Shown here piece after piece: positions 21,570 through 42,897 of a DNA stretch of 64,000 nt. Below the pieces are notes generated by a model. That model did no database searches. It saw only the letters and a program-made list of their open reading frames with translations, and was not told where the DNA came from. Made by a program: the position numbers and the translations under genes. Positions within the stretch are counted from its first letter, which is position 1. Each line of letters begins with the position of its first letter. The stretch is taken from assembly GCF_004027225.2 (NCBI RefSeq), contig NW_022651110.1:720363-784362 (forward strand). The letters run 5' to 3'. This stretch comes from Strigops habroptila (lineage: Eukaryota > Chordata > Aves > Psittaciformes > Psittacidae).

Positions 21570-22110
21570 GGTGCTCCCAGTATTCCCGTTATTCCCAGTG
21601 CTCCCATTATTCCCGGTGCCCCCCAGTATTCCCAGTGCTCCCAGTACCCCCAGCGCTCCCACTACTCCCAGTGCCCCCACCATTCCCACCGCTCCCAGTG
21701 TCCCTATTGCTCCCAGTATTCCCAGTGTTTCCATTGCCCCCATTTGCCCCCACCGCTCCCATTGCTCAAAGTGTCCCCATTGCTCCCACTGTCCCCAGTA
21801 TTCCCAGTGTTCCCAGTGTTTCCATTGCCCCCATTTGCTCCTACCACTCCCATTGCTCCCAGTGTTCCCATGACCCCCACCGCTCCCATTGCTCCCAGTG
21901 TTCCCATGACCCCCACCGCTCCCATTGCTCCCAGTATCCCCATTGCTCCCACTGTCCCCAGTATTCCCAGTATTCCCAGTGTTTCCATTGCCCCCATTTG
22001 CCCCCACCGCTCCCATTGCTCCCAGTGTCCCCATTTGCCCCCACCGCTCCCATTGCCCCCACCGCTCCCATTGCTCCCAGTGTTCCCAGTGTTCCCAGCT
22101 CCCGGCGCCC
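21570..22110. repeat. CCCATTGCTCCCAGT minisatellite between NFIX and ACP5
   Basis: Short units such as CACCGCTCCCATTGCTCCCA and AGTGTTCCCAGTATTCC in tandem over about 540 bases. It yields Ser/Pro/Cys-rich spurious frames. Confidence 0.88.
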
Positions 22111-22134
22111 CGCCCCTGCCCCCGTGTCCCATCA

Positions 22135-22230
22135 GGTGACGGCGCCCGGGCCCCCCCCCCACAACTTCCCCTTTCGGGGCCATAAAGCGGCGGCGGGACC
22201 CGGGGGGGGGGGCGAGGAGGGACCGCGGAG
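22135..22230 (+). promoter_or_regulatory. Candidate ACP5 promoter and untranslated exon 1
   Basis: CATAAAG near 22181 could act as a TATA-like element. About 45 bases downstream, GACCGCGGAG ends at 22230 and is followed by a consensus-like donor GTGGGT. The ACP5 ATG lies directly after an acceptor at 22670, so an upstream untranslated exon is required; this is the best candidate seen. Confidence 0.35.
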
Positions 22231-22239
22231 GTGGGTGAC

Positions 22240-22660
22240 ATGGGGGGGGGGCCGGGATGGGGGGGACCCACGTGGGACCTATGGGTGGGGGCCGGGACCC
22301 CCCCGGCCACATGGCACCCATAGAGGGGGGTCGGGACCCTCAGGACCCCCCTGCGTCCCATGGGTGGGGGTAAGGACCCCCCCGGCCACATGGGTCCTAT
22401 GGGTGAGAGTCGGGACCCCCCCATTCATAGGTGGGAGCTGGGACCCTCAAGGACCCCCCCTGCCACATGGGTCCCATAGATGGGGGTCAGGACCCCCAGA
22501 ACCCCCCCGGCCACATGGGACCCATAGGCGGGGCTTGGGACCCCCAGGACGTCCCCGGCCACATGGGACCCCCCCTTTCACCTCCCCCAGCCCATAGTGG
22601 GGCCATGGGACCCATATGGACCCATAGGTGGGGGTCAGGACCCCCCCAACCCCGTGCTCC
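22240..22660. repeat. CACATGGGACCCATAGGTGG repeat, presumed ACP5 5' intron
   Basis: Units of about 55-60 bases carry GGACCCCCCCGGCCACATGG and CCATAGGTGGGGGTCAGGAC. They fill the presumed intron between the untranslated exon and the ATG exon. Confidence 0.82.
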
Positions 22661-22670
22661 CCCCCCACAG

Positions 22671-25600
22671 ATGCTGTTGCTGCTGTGGGTGACGGTGACA
22701 ATGGCCTCGGTGGTGGCCGGGGGGGGCCCCGGGGGGGGCTCGGTGCAGTTCCTGGCTGTGGGGGACTGGGGGGGGGTCCCGGACCCCCCGTTTGTCACCC
22801 CCCGGGAGGTGGCCACAGCGGCCGCGATGGGACACGCGGCCACGGAGCTCGGAGCCGACTTCGTGCTCGCCCTCGGGGACAACTTCTACTACGAGGGGGT
22901 GCGGGACGAGTGGGACCCCCGCTTCCAGGTACCGCAATGGGGGGGCCCGGTACCATGTACCCCAATGGGGGGGACCCCGCTTCCAGGTACCGCAATGGGG
23001 GGGGCCGGTACCCTGTACCCCAATGGGGGGGACCCCGCTTCCAGGTACCGCAATGGGGAGAACGGGGGGGACCCCTGTTTCCAGGTACTGCAATGGGGGG
23101 GCCCGGTACCACGTACCCCAATGGGGGGGACCCCACTTCTGGGTACCACGATGGGGAAGACATGGGGGGCTCCGCTTCCATGTACCCCAATGGGAGGGGA
23201 CCCCCCTTCTGGGTACCTCAATGGGGGGACCCCAGTTCCAGGTACCCTATGGGGGGTAGCAGGGAGACCCTTCCAGGTACTGCAATGGGGGGACCCCAGT
23301 TCCGGGGACCCCAGTTCCAGGTACCCTATGGGGGGGTACCAGGGAGACCCTTCCAGCTCTTCCAGGTACTGCAATAGGGGGGGACAGAGGGGACCCCGAT
23401 TTCAGGTACTGCAACAAGGGGGACAGAGGGGACCCCGATTCCAGGTACTGCAATGGGGGGGACAGGGGAGACCCTTCCAGGTAGTGCAATGGGGGGACAG
23501 AGGGGACTCCGATTCCAGGTACTGCAATGGGGGGGACAGGGGGGACCCCATTTTCCAGGTACCCCACTTGGTGTCCCCATGTGCCCCCCAGGACACCTTC
23601 GAGCGGGTGTTCACAGCCCCGGGGCTCCAGGCCCTGCCCTGGTTCGTCCTGGCCGGGAATCACGACCACGCCGGGAATGTCACCGCTCAGATAGCCTATG
23701 GGCACCGGTCCCCGCGATGGTACCGGCCCCCCGCCCCCCCTGTCCCCGCTGTCCCCCCTGTCCCTGAACCCCCCCGTGTCCCATAGTCACACCCTGCAAT
23801 AAAACTACAGCCTGTGCCTGGGGCTGGGCTGTCCCCAAGTCCCCCTACCTGTCCCCAAGTGTCCCTATGATGTCCCCAAGTGTCCCTATAACATCACTAT
23901 GATGTCCACGTGTCCCTGTAATGTCCCTACGATGTCCCCAAGTGTCCCTATGATGTCCCTATGGTATCTCCATCCCCTCTATGTCCCCGCAGGCACTTCC
24001 CTCATTACTACTACACGCTGTACCTGGTGCAGGGGTGTCCCCAAGTGTCCCTATAATGCCCCTATGATATCCCAAGTGTCCCTATGATGTCCCTGTGATA
24101 TCCCTACAGTCTCTCTGTCCCACAGGCGCTTCCCCCACTACTACTACAGCCTGTGCCTGGTGCTGGGCTGTCCCTATGCTGTCCCTATGATGTCCCTATG
24201 ATATCCCCAAGTGTCTCTATGGTGTCCCTATGATGTCCCTATGATATCCCAAGTGTCCCTATGCTGTCCCTATGCTGTTCCCATGCTATCCCCAGGTATC
24301 CCTATGGTCTCTCTATCCCTGCAGGCACTTCCCCCATTACTACTACAGCCTGTGCCTGGTGCGGGGCTGTCCCTATGGTGTCCCTATGATATCCCAAGTG
24401 TCCCTATGATATCCCCAAGTGTCCCTATGATATCCCAAGTGTCCCTATAATGTCCCTATGATATCCCGAGTGTCCTTATAGTGTCCCTATAATGTCCCTA
24501 TGATATCCCAAGTGTCCCTATGCTGCCCCTATGATGTTCCTATGATATCCCAAGTGTCCCTATGCTGCCCCTATGATGTTCCTATGATATCCCAAGTGTC
24601 CCTATGATGTCCCTATGCTGTCCCTATGATGTCCCTATGCTGTCCCTGTGCTATCCCCAGGTATCCCTATGTTCTTCCTGTCCCCGCAGGCACTTCCCCC
24701 ATTACTACTACAGCCTGTGCCTGGTGCAGGGGTGTCCCCAAGTGTCCCTATGCTATCCCTATGATATCCCAAGTGTCCCTATGCCGTCCCTATGCCGTCC
24801 CCATGCTGTCCCCGGGTATCCCTATGTTCTCCCTGTCCCCGCAGGCACTTCCCCCATTACTACTACAGCCTGTGCCTGATGCAGGGGTGTCCCCAAGTGT
24901 CCCTATGCTGTCCCTATGATATCCCAAGTGTCCCTATGATGTCCCTGTGCTGTCCCTATGATACCCCAAGTGTCCCTATGCTGCCCCTATGATGTCCCTA
25001 TGATATCCCAAGTGTCCCTATGCTGTCCCTATGCTATCCCTGTGCTATCCCCAGGTATCCCTATGGTCTCCCTGTCCCCGCAGGCACTTCCCCCATTACT
25101 ACTACAGCCTTCGCCTGTCGCTGCCGGGCACGAACGCGTCGGCGCGGCTGCTGGTGCTGGACACGGTGCTGCTGTGCGGGGGGGCCGATGACTTCGGCGC
25201 GGGGGGAGCCCCGCGGGACGCGGCGGCGGCGGCGGCGCAGCTCTCGTGGCTGCGGGAGCGCCTGGCGGCGGCGCGGCGGGACCGCTTCGTGCTGGTGGCC
25301 GGGCACTACCCGGTGTGGTCCGCGGGGGAGCACGGCCCCAGCGCCTGCCTCCGCCGGGACCTGCGCCCGCTGCTGCGGCGCCACCGCGTCACCGCCTACC
25401 TCTGCGGGCACGACCACAACCTGCAGGTGAGCACCATGGACAGGAGGGGGCGCCCCAGAGACACACCATAGATACCCCCATGGACCTACAGACACCCCAT
25501 AGACACCCCATAGACACCCCATAGAGACCCCCATGGACCCATAGGCACCCCATAGATACCCCCATGGACCTACAGACACCCCATAGACACCCCATAGACA

Positions 25601-27560
25601 CCCCATAGAGACCCCCATGGACCCATAGGCACCCCATAGATACCCCCATGGACCTACAGACACCCCATAGACACCCCATAGACACCCCATAGAGACCCCC
25701 ATGGACCCATAGGCACCCCATAGATACCCCCATGGACCTACAGACACCCCATAGACACCCCATAGACACCCCATAGAGACCCCCATAGACCCATAGGCAC
25801 CCCATAGATACCCCCATGGACCTATAGACACCCCATAGACACCCCATAGACACCCCATAGAGACCCCCATGGACCCATAGACACCCCATAGATACCCCCA
25901 TGGACCAATAGACACCCCATAGATACCCCATAGACACCCCGTAGAGACCCCCATGGACCCATAGACACCCCATAGATACCCCCATGAACCTATAGACACC
26001 CCATAGACACCCCATAGAGACCTCCATGGACCCATAGACACCCCACAGATACTCCCATGGACCTATAGACACCCCATAGACACCCCATAGAGACCCCCAT
26101 GGACCAATAGACACCCCATAGATACCCCTGTGGAAATGCAGGCACCCCATAGACACCCATAGGCACACCATAGATATTCCATAGATACCTCCATGGACCC
26201 AGAGGCACCCCATAGATACCCCCATGGACCTATAGACACTCCATAGACACCTATAGACACCCCATAGATACCCCCATTGACCCATAGACACCCCATAGAC
26301 AGCCATAGGCACCCCACAGATAACTCCATAGACACACATGGACCCACAGACACCCCATAGATACCCCCATGGACCCATAGGCACCCCATAGATACCCCCA
26401 TGGACCTATAGACACCCCATAGACACCCCATAGACACCCCATAGAGACCCCCATGGACCCATAGACACCCCATAGATACCCCCATGGACCAATAGACACC
26501 CCATAGATACCCCATAGACACCCCGTAGAGACCCCCATGGACCCATAGACACCCCATAGATACCCCCATGAACCTATAGACACCCCATAGACACCCCATA
26601 GAGACCTCCATGGACCCATAGACACCCCACAGATACTCCCATGGACCTATAGACACCCCATAGACACCCCATAGAGACCCCCATGGACCAATAGACACCC
26701 CATAGATACCCCTGTGGAAATGCAGGCACCCCATAGACACCCATAGGCACACCATAGATATTCCATAGATACCTCCATGGACCCAGAGGCACCCCATAGA
26801 TACCCCCATGGACCTATAGACACTCCATAGACACCTATAGACACCCCATAGATACCCCCATTGACCCATAGACACCCCATAGACAGCCATAGGCACCCCA
26901 CAGATAACTCCATAGACACACATGGACCCACAGACACCCCATAGATACCCCCATGGACCTATAGACATCCCATAGACACCCCATAGACACCCCCACAGAC
27001 ACCCCATGGACCCATAGACACCCCCATAGGACCCATAGAGCCCCCAGCAGCACCCTGACACAGACCCCCCTTGCCCTTCCCATGGGGGCCCCTAGACTCC
27101 CCCCAATAGAACTCTGGCATCGAGGGGACCCCCCCTTCAATCCCAGTGGGGACCCAGGCATGGGGGGGGGGCCCTAGTACCTGAATGGGGGGGTCCCAGT
27201 CACTGGGGGGGGGGGGGGGTCCCAGGCACCCAGGGCTGCCCCCACTGTCCAAGTGGGGGTGTCCCTGCTGCCTGCCCCCCCCCCCCAACCCTGACCCCCC
27301 TCTTTCTTCCCCCCCCCCCCCAGTTCCTATGGGAGGGGGGGGTGGGCTACGTGGTGAGCGGGGCCGGGAACTTCATGGAGGGGTCCCAGCGGCACGGGGG
27401 GGCCGTGCCCCCCGGCTCCCTCCGCTTCTTCTATGGGGCCCCCGAGTCCCCCGGGGGCTTCGTCCACGTGCGCCTGGAGCCGGCCGCGGCCACCGTCACC
27501 TTCCTGGAGGCCACCGGCCGCGTCCTGCACCGCGTGGTGCTGCCACCGCGACACCCCTGA
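22671..27560 (+). CDS. ACP5: ACP5, tartrate-resistant acid phosphatase, four coding exons
   Basis: Secreted or lysosomal purple acid phosphatase of osteoclasts and macrophages with a binuclear Fe-Fe/Zn centre. Exons 22671-22928, 23592-23719, 25084-25426 and 27324-27560 join in frame to about 321 residues (human 325). The ATG follows directly on an acceptor AG and opens a hydrophobic signal peptide ([17 protein letters not shown]). All metal-ligand motifs are present: [30 protein letters not shown] and CGHDHN. NVTAQ and NASA are N-glycosylation sequons. The first coding intron is a multiple of three and has no stop in frame, so a retained-intron product would be in frame. Introns 1 and 2 are built from copies of the adjoining exon edges. 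Confidence 0.96.
22929..23591 (+). repeat. Exon-edge minisatellite with splice-donor copies, ACP5 coding intron 1
   Basis: The 663-base intron repeats the exon end and donor CTTCCAG/GTACCGCAATGG in units of about 36-58 bases. About eleven further intact TTCCAG/GTA sites follow the true one, for example at 22981, 23039 and 23079. The intron is exactly 221 codons and open in the ACP5 frame. Confidence 0.9.
23810..25083 (+). repeat. Exon-edge repeats with splice-acceptor copies, ACP5 intron 2
   Basis: GTCCCTATGATATCCC units are interrupted by copies of the next exon's acceptor and first 30-45 bases (encoding HFPHYYYSL). Copies begin after AG at 23993, 24126, 24325, 24690 and 24845; the true exon begins at 25084. 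A truncated copy without the acceptor lies near 23815. Confidence 0.9.
25440..27050. repeat. CCATAGACACCCCATAGA array with a 584-base duplication, ACP5 intron 3
   Basis: Short units (ACCCCCATGGACC, CATAGACACC) are organised into larger blocks. A segment from about 25850 to 26370 recurs at an offset of exactly 584 bases (about 26434-26955), almost unchanged, which points to a recent duplication. Confidence 0.92.
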
Positions 27561-28345
27561 ACACCCCCGTATAACCCCCCCCGAGCACCCCCCGCATAAC
27601 CCCCTGAACCCCCCCCTTATACCCCCCCAATACCCCCACTGAGCCCCCCCCGTATAACCCCCCCCTGAACCCCCCCGCATACCCCCCTGAGCACCCCCCG
27701 TATAATCCCCTGAACCCCCCCATATACCCCCCCTGAGCCCCCCCTGTATAACCCCCCCTCTGAGCCCCCCCATATACCCCCCCTGAGCTCCCCCATATAC
27801 CCCCCCTGAGCCCCCCCCCGTATAACCCCCCTGAGCACCCCCTGTATAACCCCCCTGAGCCCCCCCCGATACCCCCCCCGAACCCCCCCATATACCCTCC
27901 TCTGAGCCCCCCCGTATACCCCCCTCTGACCCCCCCTTGTATGAACCCCACGTCTGACCCCCCCTCGGAATGACCCCCCCACCCCTGAGGCCCCCCCCCC
28001 CCGTATATCCCCCTCTGAGCCCCCCTTGGTATAACCCCCCCCCTGACCCCCCCCTTGTTTGAACCCCACGTCTGAGGCCCCCCCCCTTGGTACAACCCTC
28101 CCCTTCTGAGCCCCCCCCGTATACCCCCCACCGACCCCCCCCCTTGGTATAAACCCCCACCCCTGAGCCCCCCCCATTGTATACCCCCCCTCTGACCCCC
28201 CCTTTGGTAGAACCCCGCCTCTGACCCCCCCCCCTTACATGAACCCCACATCTGAACCCCCCCCTTGGTATAACCCCCCCGCTGCCCCCCCCTTGTGTAC
28301 CCCCAACCTCTGACCCCCCCCCATTGTATTGTGGAGATGGGGGGG
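27550..28345. repeat. CCCCCCTGAGCCCCCCCGTATA array in the ACP5 3' UTR
   Basis: About 35 diverged units of 20-30 bases begin within a few bases of the ACP5 stop codon at 27558-27560. They consist of C-runs separated by TGAG and GTATA. Confidence 0.88.
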
Positions 28346-28505
28346 GACACCCCCATAATGGACCCTTGTGAGTCCTCCGCTGCAGCAGGGGGCAGGACCC
28401 CCCGTGACCTTTGACCTAGGGGACATGGTGGGACCCCCCCCCGTGACCTCAAGTGACCTCAGGGACCCCCATGACCTCAGTTGACCTCAGGGACAACCCC
28501 CCCCC

Positions 28506-28511
28506 AATAAA
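28506..28511 (+). terminator. ACP5 poly(A) signal AATAAA
   Basis: AATAAA about 950 bases after the ACP5 stop, just before the ELOF1 promoter. It is preceded by GACCTCA repeats (28440-28495). Confidence 0.75.
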
Positions 28512-28599
28512 AGCCTTTGATCGAAGCCGCTGTCGCGATCGTTCACCCCAAAATCGACGCTTTTCACCCCAAAACGGGGGGGGGGGGGGGGGGCCGACA

Positions 28600-28770
28600 C
28601 CGCTCAGGCCACGTGACACCCGCTTAGCCCCGCCCTCTCCCTCTGCGGATTGATTGGTTGAGGGCCGCGCCTCCATCGTCCAATGGGAGTGGAGCGCGCG
28701 GGCGGAAGTGCCTCACCGGAAGGAGCGGGGCTAGTGGCACTTCCGGGTGGGACCGCGGCGGGAGCGGGCG
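28600..28770 (+). promoter_or_regulatory. ELOF1 promoter and untranslated exon 1
   Basis: CACGTG at 28610-28615, ATTGG near 28653, CCAAT at 28680-28684 and three ETS-type GGAA elements (GGCGGAAGTG, ACCGGAAGG, CACTTCCGGG) fall between 28700 and 28750. This is a typical TATA-less housekeeping promoter. Exon 1 likely ends at 28770 before GTGAGT. Only about 100-200 bases separate it from the ACP5 poly(A) signal. Confidence 0.7.
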
Positions 28771-28794
28771 GTGAGTGCGGGACGGGGAGACCCT

Positions 28795-30531
<1,737 letters not shown>

Positions 30532-30829
30532 CAGGGGGGTGGCCCCAGTTCCCCCCTCCCAGTATCACCCCTGGACACTGGGAAGGGGGTTAAGGACACG
30601 GGGGGGGGTGTTATGATATGGGGGGGTCACGTTCTGCTACCCCTTTGTGGGGGTTTCATTCCGGTTTGTAGCTTTGTGTCCCCTGTGTTGTGACCCCAAT
30701 GTGTTCCCCCCCTCACCCCACAGGGATGGGACCCCCTCTTTGGGGTGGCTTGGTGGGGGGGGGACACTTGTCACTGTGGTGTGGGGACATGTGGGGACAT
30801 GTGGGGACATGGGGAGGGGGGTGACAGTA

Positions 30830-30835
30830 AATAAA
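30830..30835 (+). terminator. ELOF1 poly(A) signal AATAAA
   Basis: AATAAA about 300 bases after the ELOF1 stop, within AGTAAATAAATG, followed by a TGTGGGG-rich tract. Confidence 0.75.
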
Positions 30836-30884
30836 TGCCCTGGTGGGGCTGGGCTGGGGCTGAGCATCCTTGTCACGGTGTGGG

Positions 30885-31460
30885 GACGTCTATGGGGCTA
30901 TGTGGGGTCTGTGGGGGCATCTGGAGCCCCATAGGGACATATAGGGTTTGTGGGGACATGTGGGGACAAGTGGGGTCTGTGGGGACATCCGGAGCCCCAT
31001 AGGGACATATAGGGTCTGTGGGGACATCCGGAGCCCCATAGGGACATATAGGGTCTGTGGGGGCATCTGGAGCCCCATAGGGACATATAGGGTTTGTGGG
31101 GACATCTGGAGCCCCATAGGGACATATAGGGTCTGTGGGGACATGTGGGGACAAGTGGGGTCTGTGGGGACATCCGGAGCCCCATAGGGACATATAGGGT
31201 CTGTGGGGACATCCGGAGCCCCATAGGGACATATAGGGTCTGTGGGGACATCCGGAGCCCCATAGGGACATACAGGGTCTGTGGGGACATCCGGAGCCCC
31301 ATAGGGACATACAGGGTCTGTGGGGACATCTGGAGCCCCATAGGGACATATAGGGTCTGTGGGGACATCTGGGGACATGTGGGGACAAGTGGGGTCTGTG
31401 GGGACATCTGGAGCCCCATAGGGACGTGTGGAGCCCCATGGGGACATGTGGGGTGTGTGG
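30885..31460. repeat. GGAGCCCCATAGGGACATAT array between ELOF1 and CNN1
   Basis: About a dozen units of 42 bases carry TCTGTGGGGACATCCGGAGC and CCATAGGGACATATAGGG. They occupy the gap between the tail-to-tail genes. Confidence 0.92.
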
Positions 31461-31571
31461 GGACAGTGTCCAGTGTCACCCCCTCCAGTTGCTCTCTTCG
31501 GCCACCCTGTGCCCCCCTCAGTGTCCCCCCCCCAGTGTCCCCATCCCTCAGTGACAACTTTGCATGTGGCT

Positions 31572-31577
31572 TTTATT
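31572..31577 (-). terminator. CNN1 poly(A) signal (AATAAA on the minus strand)
   Basis: Plus-strand TTTATT is AATAAA on the minus strand, 2.2 kb beyond the CNN1 stop. If used, the CNN1 3' UTR is almost wholly the minisatellite at 31600-33735. Confidence 0.55.
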
Positions 31578-31599
31578 GTGCCTCAGTGGCTTCACGGGG

Positions 31600-33735
31600 G
31601 GGGGTCCTGTGCGTGTCCCCAAGGGCCGTGTGTCCCCCCCCTCCAAGGGCTGTGTGTGTGTCCCCAACGGCCGTGCAGGTCCCCAAGGGCTGCGTGTCCC
31701 CCCCGCTCCATGGGTGTCCTTCAGGTCCGTGGGTGTCCCCCCCAGGTCCATGGGTGCCCCCCAGGTCCATGTGCATCCCTAAGGGCTGTGTGCCCCCCAG
31801 GTCCATGTGTGCCCCCCAGGTCCATGTGCATCCCTAAGGGCTATGTGCCCCCCAGGTCCATGTGTGCCCCCCAGGTCCATGTGTATCCCTAAGGGCTGTG
31901 TGCCCCCCAAGTCCATGTGCATCCCCAAGGGCCTTGTCCCCCCCAGGTCCATGTGCATCCCTAAGGGCTCTGTGCCCCCCAAGTCCATGTGCATCCCCAA
32001 GGGCTGTGTGCCCCCCAGGTCTATGTGCATCCCTGAGGCCTGTGTGCCCCCCATGTCCATGTGCATCCCCAAGGGCCTTGTGTCCCCCAGGTCCATGTGT
32101 GCCCCCCAAGTCCATGTGTATCCCCCAGGTCCATGTGTATCCCTAAGGGCCGTGTGCCCCCCAAGTCCATGTGTGCCCCCCAGGTCCATGTGCATCCCCA
32201 AGGGCTCTGTGCCCTCCAAGTCCATGTGCATCCCCATGGGCCTTGTCCCCCCAGGTCCATGTGTCCCCCCAGGTCCATGTGTATCCCTAAGGGCTCTGTG
32301 CCCCCCAAGTCCATGTGTCCCCCCAGGTCCATGTGTATCCCTAAGGGCTGTGTGCCCCCCAAGTCCATGTGCATCCCCAAGGCCTGTGTGCCCCCCATGT
32401 CCATGTGCATCCCCAAGGGCCTTGTGTCCCCCAGGTCCATGTGTGCCCCCCAGGTCCATGTGCATCCCTAAGGGCCTTGTCCCCCCAGGTCCATGTGTCC
32501 CCCCAGGTCCATGTGTATCCCTAAGAGCTCTGTGCTCCCCAAGTCCATGTGCATCCCTAAGGGCTGTGTGTCCCCCAAGTCCATGTGCATCCCCAAGGGC
32601 TTTGTCCCCCCCAGGTCCATGTCCCCCCCAGGTCCATGTGTCCCCCCCGGGTCCATGTGCATCCCCAAGGGCTGTGTGCCCCCCAGGTCCATGTGTATCC
32701 CTAGGGGCTTTGTCTCCCCCAGGTCCATGTGTCCCCCCCAGGTCCATGTGTATCTCTAAGGGCTGTGTGCCCCCCAAGTCCACGTGTGCCCCCCAGGTCC
32801 ATGTGTATCCCTAGGGGCTTTGTCTCCCCCAGGTCCATGTGTCCCCCCCAGGTCCATGTGTATCTCTAAGGGCTGTGTGCCCCCCAAGTCCATGTGTGCC
32901 CCCCAGGTCCATGTGTATCCCTAGGGGCTTTGTCTCCCCCAGGTCCATGTGTGCCCCCCAGGTCCATGTGTATCCCTAAGGGCTGTGTGCCCCCCAGGTC
33001 CATGTGTATCCCTGAGGCCTCTGTGCCCCCCAAGTCCATGTGTATCCCTAAGGGCCGTGTGCCCCCCAAGTCCATGTGTGCCCCCCAAGTCCATGTGTGC
33101 CCCCCAGGTCCATGTGTATCCCTAAGGGCTATGTGCCCCCCAGGTCCATGCGTGCCCCCCAGGTCTGTGTGCATCCCTAAGGGCTCTGTGCCCCCCAGGT
33201 CCATGTGTATCCCCAAGGGCTCTGTGCCCCCCAGGTCCATGTGTCCCCCCAGGTCCATGTGTATCCCTAAGGGCCGTGTGCCCCCCAAGTCCATGTGTGC
33301 CTCCCAGGTCCATGTGCATCCCCAAGGGCTGTGTGCCTCCCAAGTCCATGTGCATCCCTAAGGGCTTTGTGCCCCCCAGGTCCATGTGTCCCCCCGCGGT
33401 CCATGTGTATCTCTAAGGGCTCTGTGCCCCCCAAGTCCATGTGCATCCCCAAGGGCTTTTTCTCCCCCAGGTCCATGTGTCCCCCCCAGGTCCATGTGCA
33501 TCCCTAAGGGCTTTGTCCCCCCCAAGTCCATGTGCATCCCTAAGGGCCTTGTGTCCCCCCCAGGTCCATGTGCATCCCCAAGGGCTTGGTCTCCCCCAGG
33601 TCCATGTGTCCCCCCAAGTCCATGTGCATCCCCAAGGGCTTTGTCCCCCCCAGGTCCATGTGCATGCTCAAGGGCCTTGTCCCCCCAGGTCCATGTGTCC
33701 CCCCAGGTCCATGTGTCCCCCCCATCTCCACGCCC
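31600..33735 (-). repeat. 2.1-kb minisatellite in the CNN1 3' UTR
   Basis: Roughly 60 units of 33-36 bases. On the plus strand they read CCAGGTCCATGTGTATCCCT then AAGGGCTGTGTGCCCC. Units differ by a few bases and fall into short higher-order blocks. Because many units are a multiple of three long, the array is open in several frames (CMCIPKG-type translations), which are not genes. Confidence 0.93.
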
Positions 33736-33790
33736 CCCCCGCGTGTCGGCGCTGTGCCGTGCCGTTGGGGCTGCGCTGCGGTGCCGCCGC

Positions 33791-42429
<8,639 letters not shown>

Positions 42430-42479
42430 CGGGAGGGGACGGGGAAGGGGGGGTCCCGCCGAGGTTTGGGGCCGTTCGG

Positions 42480-42800
42480 GTCGTCTCGGTCCCGGTTTAT
42501 CCCGGTTTGGGGCGGGGAGGACCCGCTCAGGTTGGTCCCGTCGAGGCGGATTGGTACGGGTCGGGTCGGTCCCGGTGGTATCGGTCCCGGTGGGGTCTGG
42601 TCGGTCCCGGTTCGGTCCCGGCGGGGTCGGGTCGGTCCCGGTTCGGGTCGGTCCCGGCGGGGTCTGGTCGGTCCCGGTTCGGTCCCGGCGGGGTCGGGTC
42701 GGTCCCGGTGGGGTCTGGTCGGTCCCGGTTCGGGTCGGTCCCGGCGGGGTCTGGTCGGTCCCGGTTCGCTCCGGTCCCGGTGTCCGGCTCCTCCCGGGTC
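42480..42800 (-). repeat. GGTCGGTCCCGGTTCGG array in the CNN1 5' region
   Basis: About 15 units of 15-25 bases (GGTCCCGGCGGGGTCTGGTC, GGTCGGTCCCGGTTC) lie 50-370 bases upstream of the CNN1 ATG. A TATA-like TTTTAAAA lies just beyond the array near 42822, so the array would be within the 5' UTR or core promoter. Confidence 0.88.
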
Positions 42801-42897
42801 TCGGTCTCGTCCCGGCGCCACTTTTAAAAGTCGGTGGAGGGCGCGAAGCCCCCCCCCGGGCCGGGACCCCGCAGCCAATCCGCGCCCCCCGCCGCGG

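Noticed and set aside
31807-32814. 335-residue frames on both strands with CIPKG or MDLGGT repeats
   Set aside because: Pure translation of the 33-36-base minisatellite in the presumed CNN1 3' UTR. No start context, splice support or non-repeat sequence.
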